Shown here: positions 13,604 to 15,559 of the stretch, piece by piece
How positions within the stretch are numbered: position 1 is the stretch's first letter
Layout of the letters: each line of letters begins with the position of its first letter
Assembly (NCBI GenBank): GCA_963540705.1
Contig: CAUTQX010000016.1
Span: 1 to 15,559, forward strand
Direction of reading: 5' to 3'
Source of the DNA: Nanosynbacter sp963540705
Lineage (GTDB): Bacteria; Patescibacteriota; Saccharimonadia; Saccharimonadales; Saccharimonadaceae
Length of the DNA stretch: 15,559 nt
Position numbers and translations under genes: made by a program
Notes under the pieces: generated by a model
What the model saw: only the letters and a program-made list of their open reading frames with translations
The model's database searches: none
What the model was told of the DNA's origin: nothing

Positions 13604-13627
13604 AAATTGCCCGAAAAAAGTTATAAT
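13599..13627 (+). promoter_or_regulatory. Promoter of secA
   Basis: A perfect TATAAT (13622-13627) has a weak -35 (TTTTCA, 13599-13604) 17 bases upstream, inside the terminator's T-tract. The predicted start near 13634 gives a leader of about 40 bases to the preferred secA ATG, or about 11 bases to an upstream in-frame ATG at 13645. Confidence 0.55.
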
Positions 13628-13674
13628 AAAAGAAGTTTTTGAAAATGCCTGAAAGTGAGGGAGTTTTAAGGTTT

Positions 13675-15559
13675 ATGGCAATTACACAACAAAAAGCGCT
13701 GAGTAAGATTTTTGGCGATCCACAGAAGAAGATTTTGAAGCGACTACGTAAGCAAGTTGACGTTATTAATGGCTTAAACGACAAATATGAAAAAATGTCC
13801 GACAAGGAGCTTCGTGCGCAGACTGACGAATTAAAAAAACGTCTATCAAAAAAGAGTGTAACTTTGGATACGATCTTGCCGGATGCGTTTGCTGTTGCCA
13901 GGGAGGCTGCTAAACGTGTTATTGGTGAGCGTCCATATGATGTGCAGCTGATCGGTGGTATGGTTCTTCATGAGGGCAATGTCGCTGAGATGAAGACTGG
14001 TGAAGGTAAGACTCTTGTGGCGACGTTACCAACTTACTTGAATGCCTTGGAGGGTAAAGGTGTGCACGTGGTGACGGTTAATGACTATTTGGCGCAGCGC
14101 GACGCTGGTTGGATGGGTCAAGTGTATGATTTCCTAGGCCTGACTACTGGCGTGATTATTAACGAAGCGTCATTTGTTTATGATAAAGATTATGACAATG
14201 AGCATCACGACGATCCTCGAATGCGAAAGCTTCGCCCGGTTTCGCGCAAGGAAGCTTATGCTGCGGACATTACATACGGCACGAATAATGAGTTTGGCTT
14301 CGACTATTTGCGCGACAACATGGTTAATGATGTCGATTTGCTCAGGCAGCGTGAGTTGAACTTCGCGATCGTTGATGAGGTTGACTCAATTCTGATTGAC
14401 GAGGCTCGTACTCCGTTGATTATCTCTGCTCCAGCAGCTGAAAACCCTGATAATTATTACACGTTTGCTAAAATCGCCGCCAAGTTGGTTCCGGAAGATT
14501 ACGTTTTAGACGAGAAACGCCGAAGTGTTGCTTTGACTGATGAGGGCGTTGAGAAAGTCCAGAAATTGCTGGGAATAAAAAACTTGTACACGCCAGATCA
14601 CGTGCGCAGTGTTTATCACATGGATCAAGCTTTGCGAGCACAGACGTTATTCAAGCGCGATAAGGATTATGTCGTAACTAATGACGGCGAAGTGATTATT
14701 GTTGATGAGCATACTGGTCGTTTGATGCAGGGTCGCCGTTACAACGAAGGCTTACATCAGGCAATTGAAGCCAAAGAAGGCGTTCCGGTACTGGAAGAGA
14801 GTATGACTCTAGCGACAATTTCCTTCCAGAATTATTTCCGTTTGTACAATAAATTAAGCGGTATGACGGGTACGGCGTTTACTGAAGCCGAGGAGTTTCA
14901 ACAAATTTATTCACTTGATGTTATCCAAATTCCGCCGAACAAACCAGTTATTCGCGAAGATAAAGAGGACTTAATTTTCAAGACTGAAAAGGCCAAACTT
15001 AAAGCCGTCGCTGAGGCGATTAAGGATTACCACAAGCAAGGTCGTCCTGTTCTGGTTGGTTCTGGGTCTATTGAAAAGAACGAGCAAATTGCTAAATATC
15101 TGGAAAAAGAGGGTATTAAGTTTGAGATTCTGAACGCTAAGAATAATGAGCGTGAGGCGGCGATTGTTGCGAAAGCTGGTGAAAAAGGTGCGATTACTTT
15201 GGCCACGAATATCGCTGGTCGTGGTACCGACATTAAGCTGGGCGAGGGTGTAAAGGAGCTTGGTGGTTTGGTTGTTATCGGCTCAGAGCGCCATGAATCT
15301 CGCCGAATTGATAATCAGTTGCGTGGTCGTGGCGGACGCCAGGGCGATCCAGGTGAAACTCAGTTTTACGTTTCAACCGAAGATGATTTGATGCGAATTT
15401 TCCAGGGTGAGCGAATTGCATCATTGATGGACAGACTGGGCGTTGATGATGACACACCAATCAGAACCCGTGCTGTTTCGAAAACATTGGAAGCGGCGCA
15501 GAAGCGAGTTGAAGGCTACAATTTTGATACGCGCAAAAATGTTGTTCAATACGACAATG
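13675..15559 (+). CDS. secA: Preprotein translocase ATPase SecA (partial, 3' end outside the window)
   Basis: SecA is the cytoplasmic motor that drives unfolded preproteins through SecYEG. The frame is open to the window end (628 codons). It shows the N-terminal KIFGDPQKKILKRL segment, NBD1 with Walker A MKTGEGKT (106-113), TVNDYLAQRDAGWMG, TYGTNNEFGFDYLRDNM and Walker B DEVDS (234-238). The preprotein-binding region and NBD2 follow, with TNIAGRGTDIKLG, GSERHESRRIDNQLRGRGGRQGDPG and FYVSTEDDLM. Compared with Escherichia coli, an extra acidic/basic segment of about 20 residues (164-185) lies before KEAYAADITYG. The motif usually written RGRSGRQGDPG has G for S here. ATG 13675 is preferred because it starts the conserved N-terminus. 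ATG 13645 would add 10 residues, and neither start has an ideally spaced Shine-Dalgarno. Confidence 0.95.
   Translation, partial: MAITQQKALSKIFGDPQKKILKRLRKQVDVINGLNDKYEKMSDKELRAQTDELKKRLSKKSVTLDTILPDAFAVAREAAKRVIGERPYDVQLIGGMVLHEGNVAEMKTGEGKTLVATLPTYLNALEGKGVHVVTVNDYLAQRDAGWMGQVYDFLGLTTGVIINEASFVYDKDYDNEHHDDPRMRKLRPVSRKEAYAADITYGTNNEFGFDYLRDNMVNDVDLLRQRELNFAIVDEVDSILIDEARTPLIISAPAAENPDNYYTFAKIAAKLVPEDYVLDEKRRSVALTDEGVEKVQKLLGIKNLYTPDHVRSVYHMDQALRAQTLFKRDKDYVVTNDGEVIIVDEHTGRLMQGRRYNEGLHQAIEAKEGVPVLEESMTLATISFQNYFRLYNKLSGMTGTAFTEAEEFQQIYSLDVIQIPPNKPVIREDKEDLIFKTEKAKLKAVAEAIKDYHKQGRPVLVGSGSIEKNEQIAKYLEKEGIKFEILNAKNNEREAAIVAKAGEKGAITLATNIAGRGTDIKLGEGVKELGGLVVIGSERHESRRIDNQLRGRGGRQGDPGETQFYVSTEDDLMRIFQGERIASLMDRLGVDDDTPIRTRAVSKTLEAAQKRVEGYNFDTRKNVVQYDN

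Noticed and set aside
13645..13677. Upstream in-frame ATG (13645) as the secA start
   Set aside because: It has no Shine-Dalgarno and adds 10 residues before the conserved N-terminus. It is kept only as an alternative.
14911..14930. TTATCCAAA inside secA as a DnaA box
   Set aside because: It mismatches a key base of the consensus and lies within a conserved coding region.

Overview
The window looks like chromosomal DNA from a Candidate Phyla Radiation bacterium, most likely Candidatus Saccharibacteria (TM7). This rests on gene content and protein style: a short bacterial-type ProS end, a class II LysRS with an unusual motif 3, a SecA with an extra acidic segment, a DUF2207 membrane protein, and a collagen-like surface protein. 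It was not confirmed by any database search. All supported genes lie on the + strand. UGA is not used as a sense codon in any of them, which argues against the UGA=Gly code of Gracilibacteria and Absconditabacteria.

Layout. 1-198 is the 3' end of proS. 331-2335 carries greA and lysS. 2354-4102 is a secreted or membrane DUF2207 protein, and 4194-5147 is a CNNM/DUF21-CBS membrane protein preceded by a 9-codon micro-ORF. 5216-5917 is an acidic protein of unknown function. 6013-9622 is a tight four-gene operon: MacB/FtsX-type ABC permease, ABC ATPase, PadR repressor and a PspC-domain membrane protein. A palindromic promoter/operator lies in front of it. 9688-10527 is uppP (undecaprenyl pyrophosphate phosphatase). 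10633-11826 is a membrane-anchored collagen-like protein whose C-terminal part resembles phage tail fibres, followed by a clear terminator. 11907-13549 is serS and a short HPF/RaiA ribosome-hibernation factor, again with a terminator. 13675 to the window end is the first 628 codons of secA.

Function. Housekeeping translation and transcription genes (proS, greA, lysS, serS, hpf) and secA frame an envelope-centred block. Within it, the PadR-ABC-PspC operon together with uppP is a plausible envelope-stress or cell-wall-antibiotic response unit. The collagen/fibre-like protein is a candidate surface adhesin, which would fit an epibiont that attaches to a host bacterium. That reading is inference.

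Regulation. At least seven intergenic promoters share an extended -10 (TGn followed by TATAAT, TATACT or TACACT). Several sit so close to the start codon that the mRNA should be leaderless or nearly so (lysS, DUF2207 and the two micro-ORFs). Other genes have strong Shine-Dalgarno sites (greA, hpf, the permease and the ATPase). No tRNA, rRNA, CRISPR array, insertion sequence or prophage core gene was seen, and no gene-free stretch exceeds about 135 bases.
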